A stretch of DNA of 8,699 nt, from positions 1 through 8,699 of the forward strand of contig JAQVHC010000050.1 in the NCBI GenBank assembly GCA_028696435.1, read 5' to 3'. The notes under the pieces are model-generated. The model did no database searches. It had not been told where the DNA came from and worked only from the letters and a program-made list of their open reading frames with translations. The DNA comes from Actinomycetota bacterium (GTDB lineage Bacteria; Actinomycetota; Humimicrobiia; Humimicrobiales; Humimicrobiaceae). The stretch's first letter is position 1. Each line of letters opens with the position of its first letter. This document shows positions 1 through 5,499 of this stretch, piece by piece. The position numbers were made by a program, and so were the translations under genes.

Positions 1-166
1 TAACAAAATCTATTTCAGATGCGTTAAAAGGCAAATTCCGGTCATCATCTTTTTTGTCCTGGCCCTGCCGCAGGCCGCAATCTATAATGAATTTTTTCCT
101 GCCTGACTCTAAAAGATAACAGCTTCCGGTTACTTCTCTTGCGGCTCCATAAAATGATAATTTCAA
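1..166 (-). CDS. MBL-fold / beta-CASP RNA-processing exonuclease (Cft2-like), N-terminal fragment
   Basis: A minus-strand frame stays open from the window edge to a TTG at 166-164, giving 55 residues. They begin MKLSFYGAAREVTGSCYLLE and continue with FIIDCGLRQGQ, ending in FNASEIDFV. This is the usual opening of bacterial Cft2-like metallo-beta-lactamase/beta-CASP nucleases: a first strand with GAAREVTGS, then the IDCG strand, then the stretch leading to the HxHxDH zinc motif, which would lie just outside the window. The family cleaves RNA in the cytoplasm using two zinc ions. I chose TTG because it places the first beta-strand correctly, there is no in-frame ATG or GTG nearby, and a GTGAGG-type ribosome site lies about 10 bases upstream. 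The gene is cut by the window edge, so catalytic residues cannot be checked. A beta-CASP hydrolase of unknown substrate is the main alternative. Confidence 0.8.
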   Translation of the reverse strand, partial: MKLSFYGAAREVTGSCYLLESGRKKFIIDCGLRQGQDKKDDDRNLPFNASEIDFV

Positions 167-593
167 TAACCACCATCCTCACTTTAAAATAATAATTTCT
201 GTCATATAATTCAAAGCAAATAATTTTGCAGTGATATTTTTGTAAAATTAAAAGCCATCTTAAAAAGTCATCTGATTAATAAGTGAAGTTGATAAATGTT
301 TCGACGCTACAAAATACCGGTCAGTATACAGTATATTTATATTTATATATTTTAAATTTTACCGGAATGATGCTTAGAATAACAGTATAATTTTTAAAAT
401 TTTAAAAAAAGACAGCTGTTCAAAAAATATATATATAGAAACTATTTGTGGTAAAAAAATTTAATAATTATTTGAGTAATCACCTGAGTAGTTTATAATA
501 GTATTAATCTGACAATGATAATATTACTTTACCTGGATATTAACAATCTAACTTGTAATTTTGAAATCATTATAATTATAGAGGGGTATCTAC
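167..593. other. Gene-free AT-rich spacer between divergent genes
   Basis: I find no coding frame with family resemblance here. The stretch separates the minus-strand beta-CASP nuclease from the plus-strand phosphatase and must hold promoters for both. The plus-strand candidate is listed separately. On the minus strand I see only weak promoter-like hexamers. The rest is A/T tracts, including TATATTTATATTTATATAT around 330-350. Confidence 0.6.
472..499 (+). promoter_or_regulatory. Candidate sigma-70 type promoter for the phosphatase gene
   Basis: TTGAGT (472-477) and a perfect TATAAT (494-499) are separated by 16 bases, about 95 bases upstream of the ATG at 594. Four of six -35 bases and all -10 bases match consensus. 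AT-rich DNA gives chance matches, so this is moderate evidence only. Confidence 0.4.
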
Positions 594-1247
594 ATGGATA
601 AAAATCAAAAGGTAGTATTTCTAATAAGGCATGGAAATACAGAATATAATGAAAAAAAGCTTTTTAGAGGGCGTTTGAATATACCGCTGAATAGTACCGG
701 CATTGAACAAGCAGAAAAAACTGGAAAATTTCTTAAGGGTATAAAATTTGACCTTATATACTCAAGTCCTTTAAGACGGGCATATGAAACTGCGGAAATT
801 ATAAAAAAATATCAGAGCAATGATATGGAAGTTTTAAAAGAAGAGGGCTTTACAGATGTTAGTTTTGGTGAGTGGGAAGGTAAAAGCTATGACGAGATTC
901 AATCGCGTTACCCGGAATTTTTCAGGCAATGGATGGAAGAACCCTACAGGCTGGTTATTCCCGGAGGTGAAACGCTGTATGATGCACAGGATAGGTCGTG
1001 GGAGACTTTAAAAAAAATCATTTCTGAGGAGAGCGGCCAGGCTATTGCAATTGTAACGCACAGAATGATTACTAAACTATTAATTTCAAAGATTTTAGAT
1101 ATTAATGAATCGGGAATCTGGAAAATAAATCAGGACGCTTGCTGTATAAATATATTTGATTATATGTACGAAACCTTTTTTGTTTCTAAATTGAATTATA
1201 ATTTTCATATTGTTGACATAAAAGAAAGCTTTTTTAGAATAGATTAG
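594..1247 (+). CDS. Histidine phosphatase family protein (phosphoglycerate mutase / CobC-like)
   Basis: The 217-residue cytosolic protein belongs to the branch-1 histidine phosphatase superfamily. Visible motifs are the phospho-acceptor RHGNTE (residues 12-17, His13), the SSPLRRAYETAE helix (57-68) with paired arginines, FGEWEG (91-96) with the expected acid glutamate, the PGGET loop (123-127), and the second catalytic histidine in VTHR (154-157). Length and motif spacing fit the small GpmB/CobC-type phosphatases. Substrate cannot be assigned: cofactor-dependent mutase, alpha-ribazole phosphatase or a broad-specificity phosphatase are all possible. The second-histidine loop reads THRM instead of the more usual THGG/THGA. 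The ATG has a strong GAGGGG site (581-586) seven bases upstream. The next gene starts 194 bases downstream, so co-transcription is possible but not tight. The last ~30 residues have no motif I recognise. Confidence 0.9.
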   Translation: MDKNQKVVFLIRHGNTEYNEKKLFRGRLNIPLNSTGIEQAEKTGKFLKGIKFDLIYSSPLRRAYETAEIIKKYQSNDMEVLKEEGFTDVSFGEWEGKSYDEIQSRYPEFFRQWMEEPYRLVIPGGETLYDAQDRSWETLKKIISEESGQAIAIVTHRMITKLLISKILDINESGIWKINQDACCINIFDYMYETFFVSKLNYNFHIVDIKESFFRID

Positions 1248-1441
1248 GAAGGCAGGATAAAGAAATTAAGGTGGGTATAACCGGGTATTATAAAAAAGAA
1301 TAGAATAAAAGAGAGTAAGTTAGAGTACAGGCTAAAGTATAAGTTGAAAGGTTAAAAATAATAGATAAAAAGAGTAAAACAGAGGGACTAAATAAAAGAG
1401 TAAAGCCAAAATAAAAAAAATGGATTAAAAGGAGAATTATT
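1248..1441 (+). repeat. Purine-rich spacer with degenerate ATAAAAGAG-TAA repeats
   Basis: The spacer between the phosphatase and the plsY-like gene is strongly A+G biased on the plus strand and nearly free of C from about 1290 to 1425. Three related units are visible: AATAAAAGAGAGTAAG (from 1304), ATAAAAAGAGTAAA (from 1365) and AATAAAAGAGTAAA (from 1391). A clean AAGGAG site (1429-1434) at the end serves the downstream gene. I see no hairpin that would clearly terminate transcription. Confidence 0.45.
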
Positions 1442-2062
1442 ATGGATAGATTAGCATCCAGCATTGTGTTCAAAGTCTTCTTTGTGATAGTAAGTTATTT
1501 ACTGGGTTCTGTGTGCTTTGGTTATGTAGTGGCCGGTGCTTTAAAGAAAGAAAATTTTGGCAGGGAAGATTTACCCGGTGCAGCAGGTTCTGCCCGCCAG
1601 ATGGGGCTTGCTAAGGGCATACTTGTAGGGTTTCTTGATGCGTTGAAAGGTATGATTCCTCCTTTGCTTGGCAAGCTTTTTAAGTTAGATTTAGTTACAA
1701 TCTGCATTGCCTGTCTTGCAGTAGTAATCGGACATAACTGGCCTATATTTTTTAAATTTAGAGGCGGTGGTGGATTGTCCACTACGATCGGAATGAGTAT
1801 GATTCTGGTTCCAAAAGAATTTATAATAGCATTCCCCATAGCTATTATAAGTGGTTACATATATAAATACACTCTGGGCAGGCGGCTTAAGTTTCACCCC
1901 AATGCTGTAGGTGGTGGAGTCGGGACTTTCCTGCTGCCGGTACTTTCTTTTGCATTTAATGAACCTTTACCTGTTTTGATTTTATTTATTATTGTATTTT
2001 TTGTTGTAGCGTTAAAAGGAATTATTCTTTTTTACATATATAATGTAAAGACAGTGGGATGA
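1442..2062 (+). CDS. Divergent PlsY-like glycerol-3-phosphate acyltransferase family membrane protein
   Basis: The 206-residue protein is very hydrophobic with several membrane helices (about 8-32, 57-78, 84-100, 125-142, 160-200). It follows the PlsY layout: an opening SYLLGSVCFGYVVA helix (18-31), a loop with GA....R..G (46-55), LDALKG (65-70), then GHNWPIFFKFRGG (97-109). PlsY transfers an acyl chain from acyl-phosphate to glycerol 3-phosphate, the first step of phospholipid synthesis in many bacteria. Several normally invariant positions differ. The family GSGN-GATN loop reads REDLPGAAGS, and the lysine of FKGGKG is glycine (FRGGGG, Gly110). I therefore call the family confidently but not the activity. 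The ATG is fixed by an AAGGAG site seven bases upstream. It follows the phosphatase gene in the same direction and could share its transcript. Confidence 0.75.
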   Translation: MDRLASSIVFKVFFVIVSYLLGSVCFGYVVAGALKKENFGREDLPGAAGSARQMGLAKGILVGFLDALKGMIPPLLGKLFKLDLVTICIACLAVVIGHNWPIFFKFRGGGGLSTTIGMSMILVPKEFIIAFPIAIISGYIYKYTLGRRLKFHPNAVGGGVGTFLLPVLSFAFNEPLPVLILFIIVFFVVALKGIILFYIYNVKTVG

Positions 2063-2411
2063 ATTCCTCTATCAATTGTGTTCCAGAATTTATAGCTTGT
2101 ATCATCAGGATTCTGCAGGGCTATTTGTTAATAATATTTATATAATATTATATGCACAATATAATTTTCAACCTTCTGGTATCACACTTCAACTTTTATA
2201 AATCTTAAAAAAATATTTTAATATCAAGAATATTTATGATAAAATGATAAAAAATAGCTCCAAATGTATTAAAAATATTAAAAAATATTTATAGCTAATT
2301 TTTAGCATTCTTAGTCCTGCTGTAGAAAACTCCACTATCATTTTATCGTACAAGACAGTCAATTATTTGAGTATTAAGTATTAATATAAAAATAAGAGAA
2401 GGAGCAAAAAA
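2063..2411. other. AT-rich spacer downstream of the plsY-like gene
   Basis: No gene is supported here. Two weak hairpins could end the upstream transcript: ATTATAT/ATATAAT (2147-2165), followed by TTT, and a longer imperfect one with TAGCT (2255-2259) pairing AGCTA (2293-2297) followed by five T. Both have mainly A-T stems, so neither is a confident terminator. The 3' end carries the AAGGAG ribosome site (2399-2404) of the following small gene. Confidence 0.5.
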
Positions 2412-2582
2412 ATGAAATTATCACCGCCGAAATAAGTAACATGGTGGATAGCTCTGGTTCTTGCTGTCCTAGGGATAGTAGCAGAATTTGTTTCATTGGG
2501 CATTATAACAACATATAACTTCTGGTTTGTTGCGGTCTCTGCTGTTTTACTTCTCATTGCTACAATAGTAAAGGGTCTTTAA
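2412..2582 (+). pseudogene. Two-helix membrane micro-protein gene interrupted by TAA at codon 8
   Basis: An ATG with an ideal AAGGAG site (2399-2404, seven bases away) opens a frame reading MKLSPPK, then TAA (2433-2435), then 48 further sense codons before TAA at 2580-2582. The part after the stop is a coherent small membrane protein: VTWWIALVLAVLGIVAEFV as helix 1, a short TTYN turn, and FWFVAVSAVLLLIATIV as helix 2, ending KGL. The overall pattern of K-L-S-P-P-K, a TWW start to helix 1 and a KGL end resembles short uncharacterised bacterial proteins I remember, but I cannot name a family. A one-base change (for example CAA to TAA) would explain the break. No usable in-frame restart lies just after the stop. 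Sequencing error, a recent null mutation and readthrough remain open. Confidence 0.65.
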
Positions 2583-2709
2583 AAGGTAAGATATTGTAGA
2601 ATACAACAGATAACTAGATTTTAAAGGATACTCTGGATTTCTTAGTGAAGATTCTCTCAGCATACGGGTTTAATAGATATATATATATATAGAATATAGA
2701 TATATCTAC

Positions 2710-2746
2710 AAAGGCACAGGTTCTAATAACTTAAACCTGTGCCTTT
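2710..2746 (+). terminator. Strong intrinsic terminator, possibly bidirectional
   Basis: A perfect 13-bp inverted repeat, AAAGGCACAGGTT (2710-2722) and AACCTGTGCCTTT (2734-2746), encloses an 11-base loop, followed by a T-rich run (attatttaaattt). It sits between the plus-strand micro-protein gene and the 3' end of minus-strand degV. The A/T edges of the stem could also give a terminator in the opposite direction. A stray extra copy of AACCTGTGC occurs at 2765-2773. Confidence 0.85.
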
Positions 2747-2813
2747 ATTATTTAAATTTAGCTTAACCTGTGCAATATTTTTATATTTAATAAATAACAG
2801 GGCTAGACTTCGT

Positions 2814-3698
2814 TTAGCTTAGTTCATGCCATGCACAGAGGAGGGTTCCAGGACCTGTATGACCTGCAACTACAAGAGAAGCCAGAGTATTCATACATAC
2901 TTCTATTCCCATATCTTCTAGTTTTTCTTCAAGAGCGGCAGCACTTTCTTCCACTTCTCCATGAGATATAAAAGCTCTTACTTTGCTGTTGTTTATGTTA
3001 GTTTTTTTTATGGATTTTTTTACAAATTTTGTAATAGCTTCAATTTCATCTTTTGCTCTAACAATTCCACCCGAAACAGCCATACCGTTTTTTATTTTCA
3101 CTGCAGGATGAAAACCCATATTTTTCATCCTTCTTACCCACTTCCCGGCTGTCTCTGAAACTCTTCCTGAGGCAACCACCCATTTTGGGTCTTTAAAAAA
3201 TGCTATTACCTTAACTCTGGGTATCATTTTTTTGAGTTCTTCTAAAATATTATTCAAAGTAGCCCCTTTTTCTAAAAGCTCTATTGCTCTTATAACAAAA
3301 AGGCCCTGACCACATGAGCCTGAAAGAGTGTCAAAAGTAAAAATTCTTTTACTCTCAGATTCAGGGAAAAGATTAATGGCCTGTAGAGCTCCGTTCAAAG
3401 CGCCTGAGAATTTATTTGAGACTGAAATGTAGAGGACTTTATCAAATTTTTTAAGTTGCTTTTCAAATGCTTTTTTGAAATCTCCAATATTAGACAGGCT
3501 GGTTTTTACGAATACTTTTTTACCCTGTCTGTCTGCCTCTAACATCTTTTCAAAGACGTTTTTGCCAGGGATTTTTTCCATATCTATTCCAGGCCATTCA
3601 ACTATTGCTTTTACAATTTCAACATCATGTAACCTTGCCCAGTCGTCCGGGATTTCTGAAGCTTCATCGGTAACAATACCAATAGACTCAGTGATCAT
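2814..3698 (-). CDS. DegV family fatty-acid-binding protein (FakB-like)
   Basis: This 294-residue cytosolic protein matches the DegV family in length and motif order. It has an opening IGIVTDEASEIP strand and loop (6-17), VKTSLSNIGDF (65-74) in place of the usual TSQPSPGEF, ISVSNKFSGALNGA (91-104), the DTLSGSCGQG turn (123-132), SGRVS (177-181), and the C-terminal GHTGPGTL (279-286). Family members bind one fatty acid in a deep pocket. In Firmicutes they present it to the kinase FakA, which makes acyl-phosphate, the PlsX/PlsY pathway intermediate. No FakA is in the window, so the partner is unknown. The ATG is set by AGGAGG (3704-3709) five bases upstream, and a promoter lies at 3740-3768. 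It appears to be a single-gene unit ending against the hairpin at 2710-2746. Confidence 0.9.
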   Translation of the reverse strand: MITESIGIVTDEASEIPDDWARLHDVEIVKAIVEWPGIDMEKIPGKNVFEKMLEADRQGKKVFVKTSLSNIGDFKKAFEKQLKKFDKVLYISVSNKFSGALNGALQAINLFPESESKRIFTFDTLSGSCGQGLFVIRAIELLEKGATLNNILEELKKMIPRVKVIAFFKDPKWVVASGRVSETAGKWVRRMKNMGFHPAVKIKNGMAVSGGIVRAKDEIEAITKFVKKSIKKTNINNSKVRAFISHGEVEESAAALEEKLEDMGIEVCMNTLASLVVAGHTGPGTLLCAWHELS

Positions 3699-3739
3699 AA
3701 TTGCCTCCTAAAAATGTTGGGTAAAAAAATATAGGCTAA

Positions 3740-3768
3740 ATTATACACCGCTTTTGCGATACAGGCAA
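3740..3768 (-). promoter_or_regulatory. Promoter of degV
   Basis: Read on the minus strand, TTGCCT (3763-3768) is followed after exactly 17 bases by a perfect TATAAT (3740-3745). It is about 42 bases upstream of the degV start codon and just upstream of its AGGAGG site. Spacing and -10 are ideal; the -35 matches four of six positions. This is the best promoter in the window and makes degV independent of wecB. Confidence 0.65.
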
Positions 3769-3872
3769 ATATTAATTTGAGTTGCCATATATAGTCATAC
3801 TAAATATAAATACTTATTAAATATTGGTTTTATTAAAACAAAATATTGCTATCGGATATATAAAGCTATTTA

Positions 3873-4055
3873 TTATTTTTTTATTATCCCCCCTTTTTTA
3901 AAGCAGGAGACAAATGCATCAAGAACCTTGTTATAAGAAGAAACTATATTATCCAGTAATGGGCATTCTATTGCTAACTGATTCAGTTTAATATTTATCC
4001 CGCTACGAAAGTCATTAAAATTTTTATTGTTTCGTAATATATATTTATAACACAC
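3873..4055 (-). CDS. Doubtful 60-residue frame ending in an HD-GYP-type tail
   Basis: A GTG start shares one base with the wecB stop (TAGTG), so translation by coupling is possible; no strong ribosome site is present. The first ~43 residues resemble nothing I know. The last stretch, VLDAFVSCFKKGGIIKK, is nearly the same as the C-terminus of the HD-GYP protein at the right of the window (LLDAFISCFKKGGIP), and the matching DNA is the 41-bp repeat at 3885-3925, read in the same frame. DAF belongs to the conserved C-terminal part of HD-GYP domains. The simplest reading is that the terminal ~17 codons are an orphan 3' end of an HD-GYP gene and the upstream part is spacer DNA that happens to be open. 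Confidence 0.25.
   Translation of the reverse strand: MCYKYILRNNKNFNDFRSGINIKLNQLAIECPLLDNIVSSYNKVLDAFVSCFKKGGIIKK
3885..3925. repeat. 41-bp direct repeat, left copy
   Basis: TATCCCCCCTTTTTTAAAG (from 3885) followed by CAGGAGACAAATGCATC and AAGAA recurs at 7892-7932 with one difference (C3911 versus T7918). Similarity stops sharply on both sides. The copies are 4,007 bp apart in the same orientation and bracket wecB and nfrB. On the minus strand this copy encodes an HD-GYP C-terminus detached from any HD-GYP gene. Confidence 0.9.
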
Positions 4056-5221
4056 TAATCATATTCCTGGTTATTTTCTTTGAAATAATTTAGAATAGCC
4101 AGTACAATCCTTTTCGAAGCATTTCCATCTCCATACGGGTTCTTATCAGCTATCATTTTTTCATAATCCTTTTTACTTTCAAGAAGAAGTGAAATATTAT
4201 TTATTATATTTTGTGTTTTTGTACCAACCAGTTTTGAAAGTCCGAGCTTTACAGATTCATTTCTTTCAGTAAAATCTCTTATGACTAAAACGGGTTTCTT
4301 AAATGAAGGAACTTCTTCTTGAATACCTCCTGAATCAGTTATTATAAGATATGATTTATTCATCAACCATAAAAAAGCCTCGTAGCTTAATGGTTTTATA
4401 AGCTTTATATTTTTTTCACCAGAGAGAATTTTATTTACAGGTTCAATTACATTGGGATTTAAATGAACCGGATATATTATTTCAACATCATTATACTTAT
4501 TTGAAATAAACTTTAAAGCTTCACATACGTTCTTAATATCTTCCCCAAAAGATTCTCTCCTATGCATAGTGACTAGAATTATTTTCTTCTTAATGTCAAC
4601 TATTTTCTCTAGATTGTTTATTTCTTCTGACTTTTTTAAAAAATTATAATCATTAATTTTTTTAATTCCCCATTCCATTGCATCCACGATTGTATTACCG
4701 GTAAGAATTATACTTTTTTTATTAAAACCCTCTCTTAAAAGATTTTTACGGGCACTCTTTGTTGGAGCAAAATGAAGATCAGTTATTTTTGACAAAAGCT
4801 GTCTATTTATTTCTTCAGGGAAAGGACTAAACTTGTTATAAGTTCTAAGCCCGGCTTCTACATGCCCGATTTTTATTTTCTGATAAAATGCTACAAAAGC
4901 TGTAAGAAAAGCAGTAGTAGTATCCCCCTGGACGAGAACAATATCAGGTTTTACTTCATTAAACACGCTTTCCATGCTTTCAATTATCTTTGATGAAAGC
5001 TTGCCGAGTGTTTGATCGTGCATCATTAAATTAAGCTCTATATCAGGTTTTATTTCAAAAAAATCAATAACCTGCTTAAGCATTTCTCTGTGCTGCCCTG
5101 TCGAGCAGATAAAAAGCTCCATAGTTTTAGGATTTGATTGTATTTCTTTTATGAGCGGAGCCATTTTAATCCCTTCAGGTCTCGTTCCAAAAGAAACTAG
5201 AATTCTTATTTTTTCTTTCAT
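4055..5221 (-). CDS. wecB: UDP-N-acetylglucosamine 2-epimerase (non-hydrolysing)
   Basis: This enzyme interconverts UDP-GlcNAc and UDP-ManNAc in the cytosol. The 388-residue length is typical. Family motifs are complete and in order: FGTRPE (11-16), QGDTTT (98-103, Asp100), GHVEAGLRT (119-127, Glu122), FPEEINR (134-140), VTMHRRE (217-223, His220), PVHLNP (251-256), TDSGGIQEE (295-303), TERNE (318-322) and NPYGDG (361-366). The residues used for UDP binding and the elimination/re-addition mechanism in E. coli WecB all appear present. It is divergent from nfrB across a 278-bp shared region, which suggests the product feeds that glycosyltransferase. The ATG at 5221 sits directly on the first strand of the fold, but no Shine-Dalgarno site is visible (upstream reads GATTCTAAAAA). 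MnaA is an equivalent name in Gram-positive bacteria. Confidence 0.95.
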   Translation of the reverse strand: MKEKIRILVSFGTRPEGIKMAPLIKEIQSNPKTMELFICSTGQHREMLKQVIDFFEIKPDIELNLMMHDQTLGKLSSKIIESMESVFNEVKPDIVLVQGDTTTAFLTAFVAFYQKIKIGHVEAGLRTYNKFSPFPEEINRQLLSKITDLHFAPTKSARKNLLREGFNKKSIILTGNTIVDAMEWGIKKINDYNFLKKSEEINNLEKIVDIKKKIILVTMHRRESFGEDIKNVCEALKFISNKYNDVEIIYPVHLNPNVIEPVNKILSGEKNIKLIKPLSYEAFLWLMNKSYLIITDSGGIQEEVPSFKKPVLVIRDFTERNESVKLGLSKLVGTKTQNIINNISLLLESKKDYEKMIADKNPYGDGNASKRIVLAILNYFKENNQEYD

Positions 5222-5499
5222 TTTTTAGAATCAGGTTATTAGTCTTTTTGTTTGTTCAAACATTTTGTGTGAGGAATAGTATATATGAAATAAAAAATAA
5301 AGAAAATTTTTATTTTAAAAATGACTTCTGGTAAATTAAGTTTAAAGAATACAATATAAGTTTTAAAAAATATATTATTATATATATTAATTAATTTATT
5401 AATAACTATTTAAATAAATTTTGTAGTTATTGTATTATTATAAAAAATAGTGAATCTATAGCTTTTATACCTATTATCTATTATAATGTAAAATTTATT
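5222..5499. promoter_or_regulatory. Shared divergent regulatory region of wecB and nfrB
   Basis: These 278 bases lie between the two divergent starts and are almost entirely A/T, with short palindromes such as TTAATTAA near 5390. For nfrB a perfect TATAAT (5482-5487) lies only 12 bases before the ATG, which would give a nearly leaderless message; its -35 region is weak. For wecB I see TATACT on the minus strand near 5280 without a convincing -35. Neither gene has a ribosome site. Individual promoter positions are uncertain. Confidence 0.45.

Noticed and set aside
1288..1473. Minus-strand 61-residue hydrophobic frame opposite the purine-rich spacer
   Set aside because: The hydrophobicity is just the complement of an A+G-rich stretch (Leu/Phe/Ile/Ser codons). 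It has no family resemblance and overlaps the plsY-like start.
1522..1897. Minus-strand frames inside the plsY-like gene
   Set aside because: They are opposite-strand shadows of a well-supported gene, with no ribosome site or motif.
2433..2435. TAA recoded to an amino acid in the micro-protein
   Set aside because: Known selenocysteine and pyrrolysine recoding use TGA and TAG. Every other gene here ends normally at TAA, TAG or TGA, so a general reassignment of TAA is not credible.
2680..2709. TA dinucleotide tract and AGATATATCT palindrome as a regulatory site
   Set aside because: Simple AT repeat in an AT-rich spacer next to a terminator; no promoter or gene start depends on it.
3885..3925. 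Repeat as a REP-type palindrome (CCCCCCTTT...AAAGGGGGG)
   Set aside because: Only the first ~19 bases resemble such elements and the second arm is degenerate (AAAGCAGGAG). The match extends into codons for the HD-GYP tail, so a gene-end duplication explains it better. A genome-wide count would settle it.
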